Assembly: GCA_025890175.1 (NCBI GenBank)
Contig: JANPYM010000003.1
Coordinates: forward strand, 3,333,466 to 3,397,465
Direction of reading: 5' to 3'
Origin: Ciborinia camelliae
Taxonomy: Eukaryota; Ascomycota; Leotiomycetes; Helotiales; Sclerotiniaceae
DNA length: 64,000 bases
A program made the position numbers and the translations under genes. Below the pieces are notes generated by a model. That model did not search any database, was not told the DNA's origin, and worked only from the letters and a program-made list of their open reading frames with translations. Positions 12,935-25,326 of this stretch are shown piece by piece. Within the stretch, counting starts at the first letter, position 1; the number at the start of each line of letters is the position of its first letter.

Positions 12935-15900
12935 TTTTGGGATTTGTTGAGGGGTTGGTGTGAAGGATTGGATGGATAGATAGATAGACTCTTGAAGTTT
13001 GTATTGTATGTAGAGACAGACTGATCAAAACTTTTGATCTATGTACGTGTGTAGTAGCAGGGTGAAAATGAACGAATGAACGAATGAATGAATGAATGAA
13101 TGAATGCAAACCCGTGCTGATGATACTTCAAGAACCAGGATACGGTGAAATCCTCATCACTATATACCTACCTACATGCTTCCCCCACCCCATGGAACCA
13201 TTCATCGCATCAACACTCCATCTTATGGATGAAGGAAGGGGTAATATCCCGAGCCCCAAATAAATGACGATCCCAGCGATCCCCAGCAATTAATCTCCTA
13301 TCTTGTCGCCAAAATCTAAGAATCTCAGCGACCGCCGAGGTGATGCCATGATGGACCTGCAATAAAGTTTCTTGGACCATCACTCGTGACTCCGAGGTTT
13401 AAATTGCCTTTTGTATACACACCAGGACTTCGTGCGGTCAGAAAGGACGCAGCGGGGGAGTGAGGAGCACATGCCTCAAGATGGTAGAATACGAGGATAA
13501 AAGGAATCGATATCGTCCTTTTTCTAACATGGGAGACTGGGAGTTGCATCTTTTCGCGCCGCGTAGGTACCGGTAAATTGTTTGTTTGAACGTCGAAATC
13601 CCAAATAATGGAATGAGTGGGTGGGTCCAGTCGGCTGGCTGTCCATCGCATTACCGACATGCTTGTTGCTCTCCACCGAATCCCCTGAGCCAAAGCGTAT
13701 ATGTCGTGTGTACCTTGTATGTATGGTAGGGATAAGAAGACCGAGTGCAAATGTCATCTTTTATAAAGCATTTGCAAAATGGAATATCAGTATCTACCTA
13801 ATTGCTCATATCATCAATAATATTTCCGAATCTCATACTCCGTACCTACGGTAGTAATATTGAATAATATGGAACTGACAAAATGGTCTGATTCAATTCC
13901 AATCTATCTATCCTCCGTATTCTTCGATGAACAGTGAAACACACACCTGGGTGGTGAGATGATTTTCTCCAACCTTATTTACGATCCCATCAACCTTCTT
14001 CTATCTTCTAAACCTTCTACCAGAATCTACCTAGTATGACCTCCCTCCCAATATATGAATAATTTACCTCGTCTCCACCACCGAAAAGAAGGTTTACCAT
14101 CATGAAGCTTTCTTGTCCATTGTATGATTCATTATTGTATGAAGTAAAGTACGGATATCGGGGAGCTTCCCAGTATATCCTCTTGATTTCATGTACGGTA
14201 ATAAGTCTGTAACAGGAATCTTCTAGATTAAAGCGGAGGAAACACTTTCATATAAGGATCCTAGGGAGATAAATTTATGTAAAACCAAGCTTGGGTTACA
14301 TAGGTACTTGTAGGTAGGTAGGCAATCAATAGATTCAAATAAAGTTATAAAGAAATATCGAAATAGATGGCGATTAATTCCTGTGGCCGATGAATTATGA
14401 TATTGATATTACAGTCAGATGATCCGGTTTGGTTTCGAAGACTCATATGAGAAGAATACTCCTAGGTACCTTAATGAAAGCTTGCTTTTACAAACCTACC
14501 TATGGAGTACTCCTTCATCTATACATACATAGGTACCGATAGAAGAAGCGACAAAAAGGGAAAGAAGACAGTACATAGGTACATATCATAAAAGGGGTCC
14601 CGGATATTTCCCCATCATATAATAAGCGTACAATACCTAAATAAATCCGGTCCACAAGCACAATATCTGAAAGGTGCAAATACATCATGGATACCTAGGT
14701 ATTTGCGCTCCGCACGCACATGTTTCAGAGCCTGCCTATTCTATTTCAATAGATTTTGCAGCTGAAAAGATGGATTTTCACAAAACTCCCGACCTTACAG
14801 TACCTTAGATTCTTCCGATCCTTTTTACCTAGGTTACATAACTTAGGTATACAAAAATGCTTCCTAATAGAAATCCAAATACGGAAAACGACCTCGAGGG
14901 CATATTTACAAAATCGAAAAAATCGAAAAGTGACGCAGGACATTTTCTTCGTCAAGGCTCTGAAATATTTATTTCCAAGGTTATTTATTAACGACGACCT
15001 CAGGACCCGACCTCCTTTAAGTTCTTACTAGGTATTTCAAGCTTCCATGTTCGGGGGTACCTATCTATCTACCTACCTTTTTATATTTTGAAACAAACCA
15101 AAAACACCCAGTACCTATCCATCTATCCATCCATCTATCCATCCATCCATCCAATTGATTAATTAATTGAATAATCTGATCAGATCAGATTAAAGTTTGG
15201 AGGTTTCAATTTTTCCGATGGATATCAATATCCATATCACATGATATGAAGATGAAGAAAGATCGTGTATATAATATAGGTAGTAGGATGGGAACGGGAG
15301 AGGGAGTAGAGGACCTACCTACCTACCCACCTGCCTACCTACCTACCTACCCACCAACCAAATCAAAAATATAAATCATTTATATGCCACCTATCTACCT
15401 ACCTACTACCTAGGTACCTACCTACCTATTCACAGGTAGATTGGATTGGATGCATACTAGCCATCACATCCTCACATCATCACATCCTCACATCCAAATA
15501 CGATACCTCAGTACCTCAGTACCTCCCTCAATATATATATATATATATATATAAACAATTGTTACCTTGCTTACATGAACGATCGATATCATTTCTGTTA
15601 CTACTTATACTACATATCCTCCTTCCCTTTCCATATCCGCTTTTCCGATCTCCATCCCTTCCCCTTCCTCCATCCCCATCTCCATCCCAACACCATACCG
15701 TGTGCGCGTATATATATATATATAACCATACTGTACTGTACTGTACAAATCAAAATCAAAACCAAAATCAAAACCAAAACCAAAACCAAAAGCGAACGTG
15801 AAACCAAGAGAGAGAGAGAGAGAGCGAGCCAAATGTAAAAAGTAAAAAAAAAGCAGAAAAAAAAAAGTGATACTAAATAAATCCATCCATATGTATGTCC

Positions 15901-16168
15901 CCAACCCTTTCCTCCCCATCCTTCCATATATTATCCTCGCGCCAGAAGAAAAAATATCGCAACATATTTTCTTCAATTGAAGATACCATACCATACCATA
16001 AATACCATACCATACCAACATAGTGCCGTGGAAAGAAAATTTCATGTTGCCTTATCCCCATTTCCCATGTACCAATCCTCAATCATCCGAATGATCCGAG
16101 CCAATTACCAAAGACCCACCCCAAAAATACGAAAAATATATGAATCATACACCTGAGGCTGATCCCCC
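12935..16168. other. Gene-free spacer with dense microsatellites
   Basis: The right part of the eqolisin promoter, then 3.2 kb with no supported gene. An AATG run lies at about 13071-13105, CCAT units at about 15117-15152, TACC/CCTA arrays with TACCTAGGTA palindromes at about 15055-15080 and 15310-15430, AT dinucleotides at 15531-15552, CAAAAC/CAAAAT units at about 15746-15790 and a GA run at about 15806-15825. The longer ORFs at 15559-16045 are produced by these repeats. Confidence 0.6.
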
Positions 16169-18930
16169 CTAAATATCCTCGTGAAACTTAGCTGCTCTAC
16201 CCGGACTAACACTCTTACCTCCCTGAGAAAAGGGTCTCGGGGGAGCCAAATCCTCATCAAAGTTATCCCTCGCCTCCAGAAACACATCTTCATCTCCACT
16301 CATGATCTCATCTTTTCCCTTTCCCTTATCACCACCATGGTGACTATACTCGCTAAGGATGCTAACATCATCTTCTGCTTTTTCTTTGCTTCCACTTGCT
16401 TTTTCAAATTCCTCCGGTTCCCGTGTGGGAGCAACGGCCGGACTAGCTCCTGGAACAAGAGTGGCATTTGCAATATCCTGAACACTGTGTCGACTCAGCG
16501 ATGTGTTGCTCCCATTAACACTCGCACCTGTATAGGTATGGCCGCCCACAAAACCTTTCTCGGTTCCCGCCGTATCTTTAGTAATGCTAGACGTCGATAA
16601 AGATTTTGAGTGACGAGATACCTTGTCAAATTTAGACTTGAGCCAACTCTTCACCCTTGAACCACTTTCAGCAGTTGGTGATTCTGTATTAGATGTAGGT
16701 TGTTGACTTGCGTTAGTATCACCTGTAGCTCCAGTAATACGAGCACTAGCTCGGCGTTCCGTAGATCTACGGACGGGTGCTGAGGCTGGTGCTGTGGTTG
16801 GTCGTTCGGGTTCGCCAGTTGTAGGGGTGGGAGAGATTGTTGACATTGGAATATCAGGTTCGGATTTCGTGGATTTACGATGTTCCTTTTGGGCGGCTTT
16901 CTCATCAGCTTTGCGCTCCTTTTCTTCTTCCTTCTCTTGTTCTATCATTGCGTGTTAGTTCGTGTACTCTAATCTTTATGATTAAAAAACAACTTACGCT
17001 TTAATTTCTTAGCAATATCCTTAGACTCTTTCTCTCTAACCTTAGCCTCTTGGGATTTCCTCCGTCGATTTTCTTCATCAATCTTTAACTCGGCATCTCG
17101 AAATCTTTGAGCATCTGCTTTGGTATTCATCTCGTCCAATACCGGCTGAATGTTCTTAGCAGCAGCAGCATCAATCACACTTTGATCGACGAATTTACCA
17201 CCACCAATATCGACTTTACCGAAATTCTCCAGTCTGGCTTCACTCTTGGCTTGAGCAGCTTGGTGTGCTTTCAACTCCCATTCGTTGAGTAGAGAAGGAG
17301 CGACCTTGCCGGTATCAGCAAATACTCGTTCGTCCATACCGTGAAGGCTTTTATTGACGTTGCGCTGAGCCGCGGCAATCAAAGATTCACGATCTCGTTG
17401 TCGCTTTTTCTCATCTACTTGAGAGATATTGCTGGAGAATAAATTCATCTGAGCTCGGATTTTTTCGGACTGATGGCGGTCCTCATCATAACTGGAAGCT
17501 CGACGTCTTGTTCGACCACGTATGGATAATCTCGAAGACACACTTGGAGCACCTCCATAATAATCTCGATATTCACGATTTTGGATTTCCTCGGTGCTCA
17601 TTTTCGATAATCGCTGATTGGCGAGCTGTTGTGCCCGTTCTTGCAGGTTATCAAAACGCATTGGCGTGGGTTCGTCATCGCTATCGATAGAAAGACGTCG
17701 CTGGCTGTGAGCGGCAGCTGCACCAGATTTTGCATGAGATGCATCATCGAATTGTTTTTGTTGTTGGTTGTACATTTTCTTAGCCATAGCGATCGCTGAT
17801 GCCTTTAAAATATCTTCTCGATTTTGATCTTTGTTGAGGTCTTGATCAAACTGCTCAACAGGCGGATTGGACGTATACATTTCTCGTGGCATTGTTGTGA
17901 ATGGTACTGACCCAACGCCCTTTTCGAACGTGTTAGGCTTTCGAACAGTTTGAGATTTATGAACGGAAACTGCAGCCTTCAAGGCGTTGCTAGATACATT
18001 GGGTTCATCAACATAGATACCCTGCCCGGTACCAGTCTGAGATTTATGAACCGAAACTGCAGCTTTTAAAGCATTGCTAGCAGCATTTGCTTCATCGGGA
18101 TAAGTTTCAGGCCTTGATGTCTTTAATGGAGTTGAATTTGCACGTTTCCTGCCGTTAGACATAGCACCAGTTGCGGCAAGGAGGGAGCCTTGTCTACCAA
18201 CAGCAGTATGTCCATAACTCAATTGTGGCGATAATGTGTTTCCCTTTTTCATAGCTTGAGTCGCAGCTGAATTTCCCCATGCAGTAGGCTCCGGGTGCCA
18301 TGAATCGACACCTTTACTGGCTTGGTGTGCCAGTAGAGCTGCTTTTGCGCCATGCGCACTTGATTCTGGTTGCCAAGCAGGTTTCATCTTGTAATCCTTG
18401 GCTAGCATCGCAGCAGCAGATGCTGATGCGGATGGATCCGGTTTCCAATGTTCAAATGTTTTCTGGTTCTGCCAACCCATAGACGCTGCTGCTCCGGCTG
18501 CCGACTGATTGTTGTTCAACCCAGAAGAGGGGTAACTTGGTAAATCTCGGGATTTCGCGTACTTGAGTGATGCTGCTGCACCTATTTGATAAAACTATTA
18601 GCGATACTCTATGGTGTATATAAACAGTATATCGATACTTACCAGCAGATGACAATTTGTTGTCACTATCCAGAAATTCATAACCCGATTTTGGCTTGTG
18701 GTTATTCTGATTTGTGACGTATAGAGCTGCAGTGGCAGCTTGATCTTCTAATTTGTTCGAGCTTGTGCGAGTTGGGCGCTCATCAGATAACGGTGTCATG
18801 TGTTGTGGTAAATTCTTGCCTTCTACCGGCAATCCATTGGCTCCAATGCCTGTAGCTGCAGGATGTGTTAGAATACAAGAAAGTCATTTAAAGATTGCTT
18901 ATGCGAACCATGATTGTTCATAGTAGCCAT
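16169..18930 (-). CDS. EIS1: Eisosome protein 1 (Eis1-like)
   Basis: Four exons with consistent phase: 18930-18909, 18855-18643, 18581-16998 and 16941-16169, encoding 863 aa (yeast Eis1 is about 840). The short first exon encodes MATMNNH and joins ATGIGANGLPVEG. The N-terminal half carries the family's repeated alanine-rich phrases such as AATAALYVTN, GAAASLKYAKS, AASMGW and SNALKAAVSVHKSQT. The latter is duplicated with a 29-residue offset. The centre to C-terminus is highly charged and predicted coiled coil (EENRRRKSQEAKVREKE and a Lys/Glu-rich stretch), and ends in a Ser/Thr/Pro-rich tail closing SPGRAAKFHEDI. Family role: a cytosolic plasma-membrane-associated subunit of eisosomes, the Pil1/Lsp1-organised furrows that control membrane-domain structure and lipid signalling. 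No functional neighbour is visible. Confidence 0.9.
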
Positions 18931-20528
18931 GATTACGAAAATGTCCCTTCTTTATCTCCTGGTAGGTTCCCGAGAATGCAAGCTGATAGCAATGACGTTT
19001 TGCCTCCCAATGTAGTATCGAAATTCAACAAAGAATTCGAAAAAAGTCAAGCTATCAAAGAAATGAAGGGAGGGAAGGGGAATTGGAATAAAGAGATTTA
19101 TTCGAGATAATGCTTTGTCGAAAAAGCAATTGTTCTGGTAATAATAAGTCCGGATATGTAACAATTGTATGTGGATCGAGGGGTAAGGTACGTTGGATCT
19201 GAAGCACTATGAGGTTGAATAAAGAGGTTATTCCGAGATAATACTGTGTGGCCAAAGTAATTCTGTTGTTGAGTCCGGGTATGTGGTAGGTGGTCTGTGG
19301 TATGTGGTATATAGTTCGAGGGGTATGTCAATTTGGAGAACCATAAACATCCATGACATAATAATATGTAGCTTGGGAGAGCTTGCGGGTAGACATATTG
19401 ATGTAGGGAGGGAGGTAATAATAAACTTGGATGGAGGTGGGGGTGTTTGAGTGCCCGGATGAATTTGGTCCCTAGGTAGGTAGGTATTTGTTGATAACTT
19501 TAATTGTATTGCATTGATTGTATTGTATTGTACGTATATATACCTATGTATATATATTCCATCTAACTATGAATCGTTTAGTTTCCTCCATCTTCTTTCA
19601 TACCTTACCCCAACTTACCTAGGTAGGTAGTAGTTCGATTTCGATATTTAGATGGCACCTGCAACTTGGCAAGTTTTGATTCTCTCTTCTCTGGCCAGCT
19701 AGCCAGCCATCAATAATTGAACCCTTTTCCAACATGATACTCTTGCAAAAAGACCTACCTACTAGGGTAATCGGGGAACATGACGTAGTTTGCATTCAGC
19801 CACACCACATCCAGGATCTACCCCACCGCCGAAATTGATGTTGTCGGGTATGTGATGTTTATTCATAGTGAAGGGGTTTGCTGTTGCTCTCGCCATCGCT
19901 ATGACAATAGAATGTCGATAAAACATCGTGAACTACGAGTACCGGTACCTACCTTAATTAATTAGTATGGTAGTATCAATGATATCAAGAACTGTTCCCC
20001 AGAAATCGTCCAAAATTTCCTTTCCTTTTTTTGGGGAGAATCTTCTCATGATCTTCAGCAGGGATATAATAAATTGCAAGTACCGACCACGCCGATGACA
20101 AACACTCCCTGTTTTACAGCCTGCAGTAACGTTATCCATGGATTAACCTTAACCTTATCACTGGAGCGTCAGTGAAGTGACAACACAACCTCATCAATAC
20201 CGCATGTTGGTTGTATTCATACCTATCATTCACTTTGAGTCTACAAACAACACCTGAAGCTGAAGGAAGTGGTTGATAGAGTTGATTGGAGTTATCCAAG
20301 GTTAATCTTACGACGTTGAACTTCCGCGACTACTCTTTTTCCCGCAATTTCTACCCTTTCTCCATTCAAAGCAATCGGAAGTAACGACTTGCTCATCTCC
20401 GCAACTCCACCATCAAATACCCATACCTTCCTTCTCTCTTTCGCTATCATTCTAGCTACCCCCCTCAACGATAACACTGCTATATCCACGTGTTAATATA
20501 GCCCCCAAAAGATACGCCAAAGTTGGTA
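18931..20528. other. Divergent spacer between Eis1 and the phosphatase
   Basis: Holds both divergent promoters. No supported gene. TACCTAGG/GGTAGGTA units occur at about 19470-19490 and 19615-19635. Two similar segments (about 19083-19170 and 19215-19280, each with GAGATTTATTCGAGATAATGC- or GAGGTTATTCCGAGATAATAC-like sequence) look like an old imperfect duplication. Confidence 0.5.
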
Positions 20529-21730
20529 ATGGCCCCGAAACGAAAAGATATGTACGATGGTCAATTTGATAATATCCTGAATTTTCGTGACGTTGGCAAG
20601 ACCATCAATGATTTCTTGGGTCAAAAGTATGTACCGGATGAATTTTTGCGAACTTGATGAACTAATATTTATCTCCAAGGCTTGTCAAAGAAGGACGAAT
20701 ATATCGTTCCGCAAGGCTAGGTGTGTAGTCACCAGGCCGTGGAACCATGCGTGCCATATCCAGGAAATTGATCAGCATCGAGTTGTGATCTCGGGAAAAA
20801 GTTAATTGTGTTAACAAATGTTGGCTGGTAGATGATGCCACAATATCAGATAGGCAGCGGATAAAAGACCACTATGGCATCAAAACCGTCTTGGACCTGC
20901 GGACACTGTAAGAAAACTGAATCTCCTGAATATCGAGCGACTCTAAGTATTGCAGAACAGAACACGACAAGCAAGCAAAGAAGCGCGCGCAGGATATTCG
21001 AAATCTTGGACTTATAAAGTCAAACAGTGCACTGAAGGAGCCAATGAAGATACCAGGAATCGAGTATCTCGAGATCAATGTGAATGGGAAAGGGTTTGAG
21101 AGAAGCTTAGTGTGGCAATTATCACCTTACAGTATCATGTGAGGTTTAACTCCTCTTATTTGCTATTGGGAGCTTACGAGGGCATACAGGAAATTGATCG
21201 GCCTAATGGGCTTGGGATATCGTTTGGAAGCCATCGGTATTCTAGGACGGGAGGTGATGCAACCCCGAGGACTTATAGGGTTGGGTTTCGATACAATTCA
21301 TCATTGTGGGCCAGAACTTGCCGCGGTATGCCATTATCGGCTTTTCATACATTACCCGTCTAACTTTTCTCAGGTTCTTAGGGCGTATTGTTCGCCGTCA
21401 AATTATCCAATTCTTGCCCATTGTACCCAGGGAAAAGATCGTACCGGACTCACAATCGCTTTGGTCCTTTTCATCCTCGAGATACCCATAGCAGCCATCT
21501 CACATGACTATCTGATGAGTGAGGAAAAATTACTTCCCGAAAGGGAGAGTCGTCTGAAGGAAATTCACGAGATCGGTCTAAGTGATGATTTTGCCGGATG
21601 TCCTGCGGATTTCATCGAGAAGACTTATGAATATTTGGAGAAGTCATATGGCGGTGTCAAAAATTACCTGACGACGATTGGTTTCACGGAAGAAGAAAGG
21701 GTAGCTCTCGTGCGGGAACTGAAGGCATAG
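20529..21730 (+). CDS. Tyrosine/serine phosphatase-like protein, Y_phosphatase3 family
   Basis: Six exons give one open frame of 299 aa: 20529-20626, 20680-20720, 20832-20907, 20956-21138, 21181-21325 and 21374-21730. The phases match at every junction. The protein starts MAPKRKDMYDGQF, then ILNFRDVG (the family's N-terminal signature), KEGRIYRSARL, KTVLDLRT, AIGILGREVMQPRGLIGLG and the catalytic P-loop HCTQGKDRTG with nucleophile Cys198 and Arg204. Family role: cysteine-dependent phosphatases of the dual-specificity fold that act on phosphotyrosine or possibly phosphoinositides; the substrate is unknown here. The 48-nt intron at 21326-21373 is in frame and has no stop, so retention would insert 16 residues just before the P-loop. 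The 42-nt intron at 21139-21180 is near the lower size limit. No neighbour suggests a pathway. Confidence 0.9.
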
Positions 21731-24700
21731 TTGTGGATAGAGAGGGTGGTTCTTTGGATTAAACCTATGAATGAGCTTAGAGGGGGTGAGTGTACACTAA
21801 GACAAATCAGACTAATTCTTTACAGAGGAACATATGAGATTTCGATTTCCAATGGAGTTCTTCCACATTTGGTACGCTCCTCAATATGGTGTGGTGGATT
21901 AAAAAAAACTCCCCCAGACAAGGCCTCACATCTGCACTTTCGTCGTTGGATACCTAACTAAACGAGATAACTTTGGTCGGCGACCAGACCTCCATTATCT
22001 GTGTATATGAAGAGACATTTCTACTTTTTCTCAATTTTGCGAAAATCAACTCATAGATGATTGCAGCAAACCCAAAAAGTTTAGATGGCTTTCTCGATTA
22101 TTGACATCTGAGTTTGGCATCATATTTTAAGACCAATAATTCATGATCATTATTTCTTGTAAGCACCATAGTACATACCTACCTTCATATAATGTGAAAC
22201 CCTCTGTTTATTTATGCCATTTACTATAGTTTGAACATTATCCAAAGCTCTAGTGAGCAGATCATCTGTGCAGTAGGTCACTTAACTTAACGTCACTTCT
22301 ATGCGAGAAATGGGATATATTTGTACTTACCAAATCGACTCATAGAAAGCCAAGACAAGCGGTGTATCTAGTGCATGCCCGACTTCTCATAAAGAAAACT
22401 AGCCGGTCTTGCCTGCCCTGGCATTCTTGAACCACAACGTGAGATTTTGTTGCCATATACTCACTCACTCACTCACTCATAGTGGATGGTCTTTTGGTAT
22501 CACATATCAAGGTACCATAATTCTTTTTGTCAGGTGCGATTGGTTTTGTGGATGCTTATCATTTCTACATATGACATCTTACCCCATGAAGCGATTTCCC
22601 CATCCCATCAGGATCTAATAGAGACCTGATCGGGCCTCTTTGATACTGGACCTAATCGTGTATCCCAAGAGGAGAAAGCTCGGTACTAAATATCTACTTA
22701 TTTATTAGTTTAATTTAGTTAGTTGGATTGGTATTCTATCACGGTTGTGTTTATTCTGTCTATTATCTTTTGGATGTTGGTTATAACTATAAGAATAAGA
22801 ATCGCAAAGCTAAGGCTTACTCTATTGGCATGACATGATTTACCTACCTACTTACTGCTGATGTGTAATAAAATAAATAGAGACTCCGATTGGTCTATTC
22901 TATTGTTGTTATTCGAAATATTGATATATCGATATCCATATGCACTAGGTAGTAGGTATCTTCCACATCGGATTCTCGTGGACCTATTGAAGTATCCGCT
23001 CTTCACCAACTCAATCGTGAAACTAATGTTAATATTAACAGCAATATCAATATCAACACGACAACAAGCTGGAGGTTCTGATACGCTTTGCTTCGTACAG
23101 TTACTGATACAGCAAGCATGGGTTTGTTTGTTTACATTAACGCTAATGCTAAGCTGTTAGTGCGGCAAGAAAAGGAAGCAGGAATCTATCTCCACGAGGA
23201 ATCTACATGCTATATGCAGGTATGCAGGTATGCAGGGAAGAAGGGGAAGAAGGGGAAACGAAACGCGGGAGCATCTAAATTTTGAATTTTGAATGAGAAG
23301 ATGAAAGATGAAAGAGAAGATGAAATTTGGAAGGTCCGTGTTTTTTTTGATGGGTGGAAATGTAGGAAAGATTAGATGAATGATGTTCCTAATCTCGCTT
23401 CAAGAAAGTCTCGACTTCAAGACAGCCTCGAACCAAAACTCACTTCCGGCCCGGGCCTGCCGACGCCAAACCGGTACCAAATTAAACCCTTCACTTCCAA
23501 TAACGCTTCGAACTGCTTGGAACTGAAATGCTCAGTGCTCAGTGCGTAGTCGTACGATCGTACGATCGGTTGCTGCAAGCGAGCAAGCAAGCAAATAGGT
23601 TCATCATATATCCTCTCCCATTTCCTGGAAGAACCCCATGGTAGCGAATAGTTTGTGATCCCCGCCTGCCGACTCATTCCGAACCTTCCATCTCGCTATC
23701 TATCCCTAATGACCATCGTGTGCGAGATGCCCATGTCGACGCCCAACTTATTCGTGCGCCGAGGATTATCGGCGGATATTCATTCGTCGTCCCAAATGTA
23801 GAAACCGCACACCAGAGATCACCCGAGTGGTGAAATCAACTCGCTCAACGCGTGTCTCAATAGCGGTTTTTGGTTTGTCTAGGTTACGTGTTTTTCGTTG
23901 CTGATGCGGATCGCATTGGGCGCGGGTGCGTTTTTAATCGCTGGGTTGATTTGTTTGGTTGAATCTTATATCACACTCATGCGATGCAATTTGGCAAGTG
24001 CTATCTCCCGTTATATCCCCCCATGATGTATTGCCAACCTACAGCCACATGAACTAGAATGTCAAATTATCTATTGAAGGATGAAGAACCTTGTCATTTT
24101 ATCACGTTTACTCTTTCAATGGCTTCTCATAGCTCTTTGCTATTTCGGATTTTGCGGTATTACCTACTGAGAATTACACGTAAGTCTGCGAAATTATATT
24201 TAATCGGATATATTTGGAGGGGGATATACATAACTGCGTTGACGCATTTAGGTGGTTTTGAGAGCGCTTGAGATACTGTAGTGTCTGGTAATGCACCACG
24301 GAATGGAGGGGTCAAGTGATAACGTAAATGGAAAGCCTATAAATGCATCGGGAATTTTGAGGGGAAGGTGAACTTTCTGCAAAGTATGAATCCTCAGAGG
24401 ATTTTTACCACTATGGGCGACTGCAATGGCTAGGTAACTTGACTTTCCCTACATCTCATGGCTGGGGTAGTATTCCACAATGCCGAGATTGATGGTCATT
24501 GAGTGTATATAAGAGTGGCAGTGAGTATATGCCAGATTCACCCTTCTGTTGTTTATATGATGCTTCCTTCGCTTTGGAGAAGTATATTTTACACTCAAGA
24601 AGGAAGATTTCGAACAGAATCTCGAGTTCGGATTCCTATCGAGTTCGCATCCGCGTTGTGGCTCATCTCTTTATCTATACCATCGAATACCATCGAATAC

Positions 24701-25326
24701 CAATAACATTACATCGATGAACTAAGCATCTTCCATCATGAAATTGATGAAAGAGAGTTAAATTGGCTGTGAACAGTATTATTTTGCTAACATTTTACTG
24801 TACTTTGGGCACTGCCTTGGTGATTCGCTGGCCCATTTCGTTAAAGTACCTACCTATCTCTTCGCATACCAAGATGGAAATAAATATTGAAGAATCACTA
24901 CTTTTAAGGCCAGACAGACATTTCCTCATTGGGTGGGTTTGGTGGATGCTTATTACTTCCACCGCGTCTCATGGGTTCATTGTGCTTTATCCATTTCTAT
25001 ATGTTTTGTTCTACGAACCGATTGATAATTCGAGCCGCGTGTATATGCCAATGGAGGCACGAGATAGATTGAGAAATCTAAAATGATGTAATTGAAGCTC
25101 AAATAAATCAATAAATCAATAAATCAATAAATCAATAAATCAGAAATAAATTGCTGTGGAATTGAAACTTCTTACAATGCATTTGTTCTTCATGCGGTTC
25201 GTCTAGCGTGACAAACAGTTTTGGGTTATTTGACCTCTACGAATCCCCCGTTTTTTTTTCGAATTTTATTATACAACACCCTCGCAATCAATTATAAAAT
25301 GAATACATCAATCACTCAAGTCCAAC
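21731..25326. other. Gene-poor spacer
   Basis: No gene can be supported across 3.6 kb. Several ORFs of 60-107 codons exist (for example 24763-25086) but have no recognisable domains and no consistent exon partners. Simple repeats: CTCA units at about 22459-22480 and AATC/AATA units at about 25107-25143. A palindromic CGTACGATCGTACGATCG stretch lies at about 23552-23570. Confidence 0.5.

Noticed and set aside
13325..13757. Two overlapping minus-strand frames of 141 and 77 codons
   Set aside because: No family features, no compatible splice partners, and composition like the surrounding spacer.
15559..16045. Overlapping frames on both strands (up to 146 codons)
   Set aside because: Sequence is dominated by CAAAAC, TA, GA and CCAT repeats, which give long but meaningless frames.
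25107..25143. AATCAATA-type direct repeats resembling a CRISPR-like or satellite array
   Set aside because: A simple eight-base microsatellite without spacers; CRISPR is not expected in a fungal nuclear genome.
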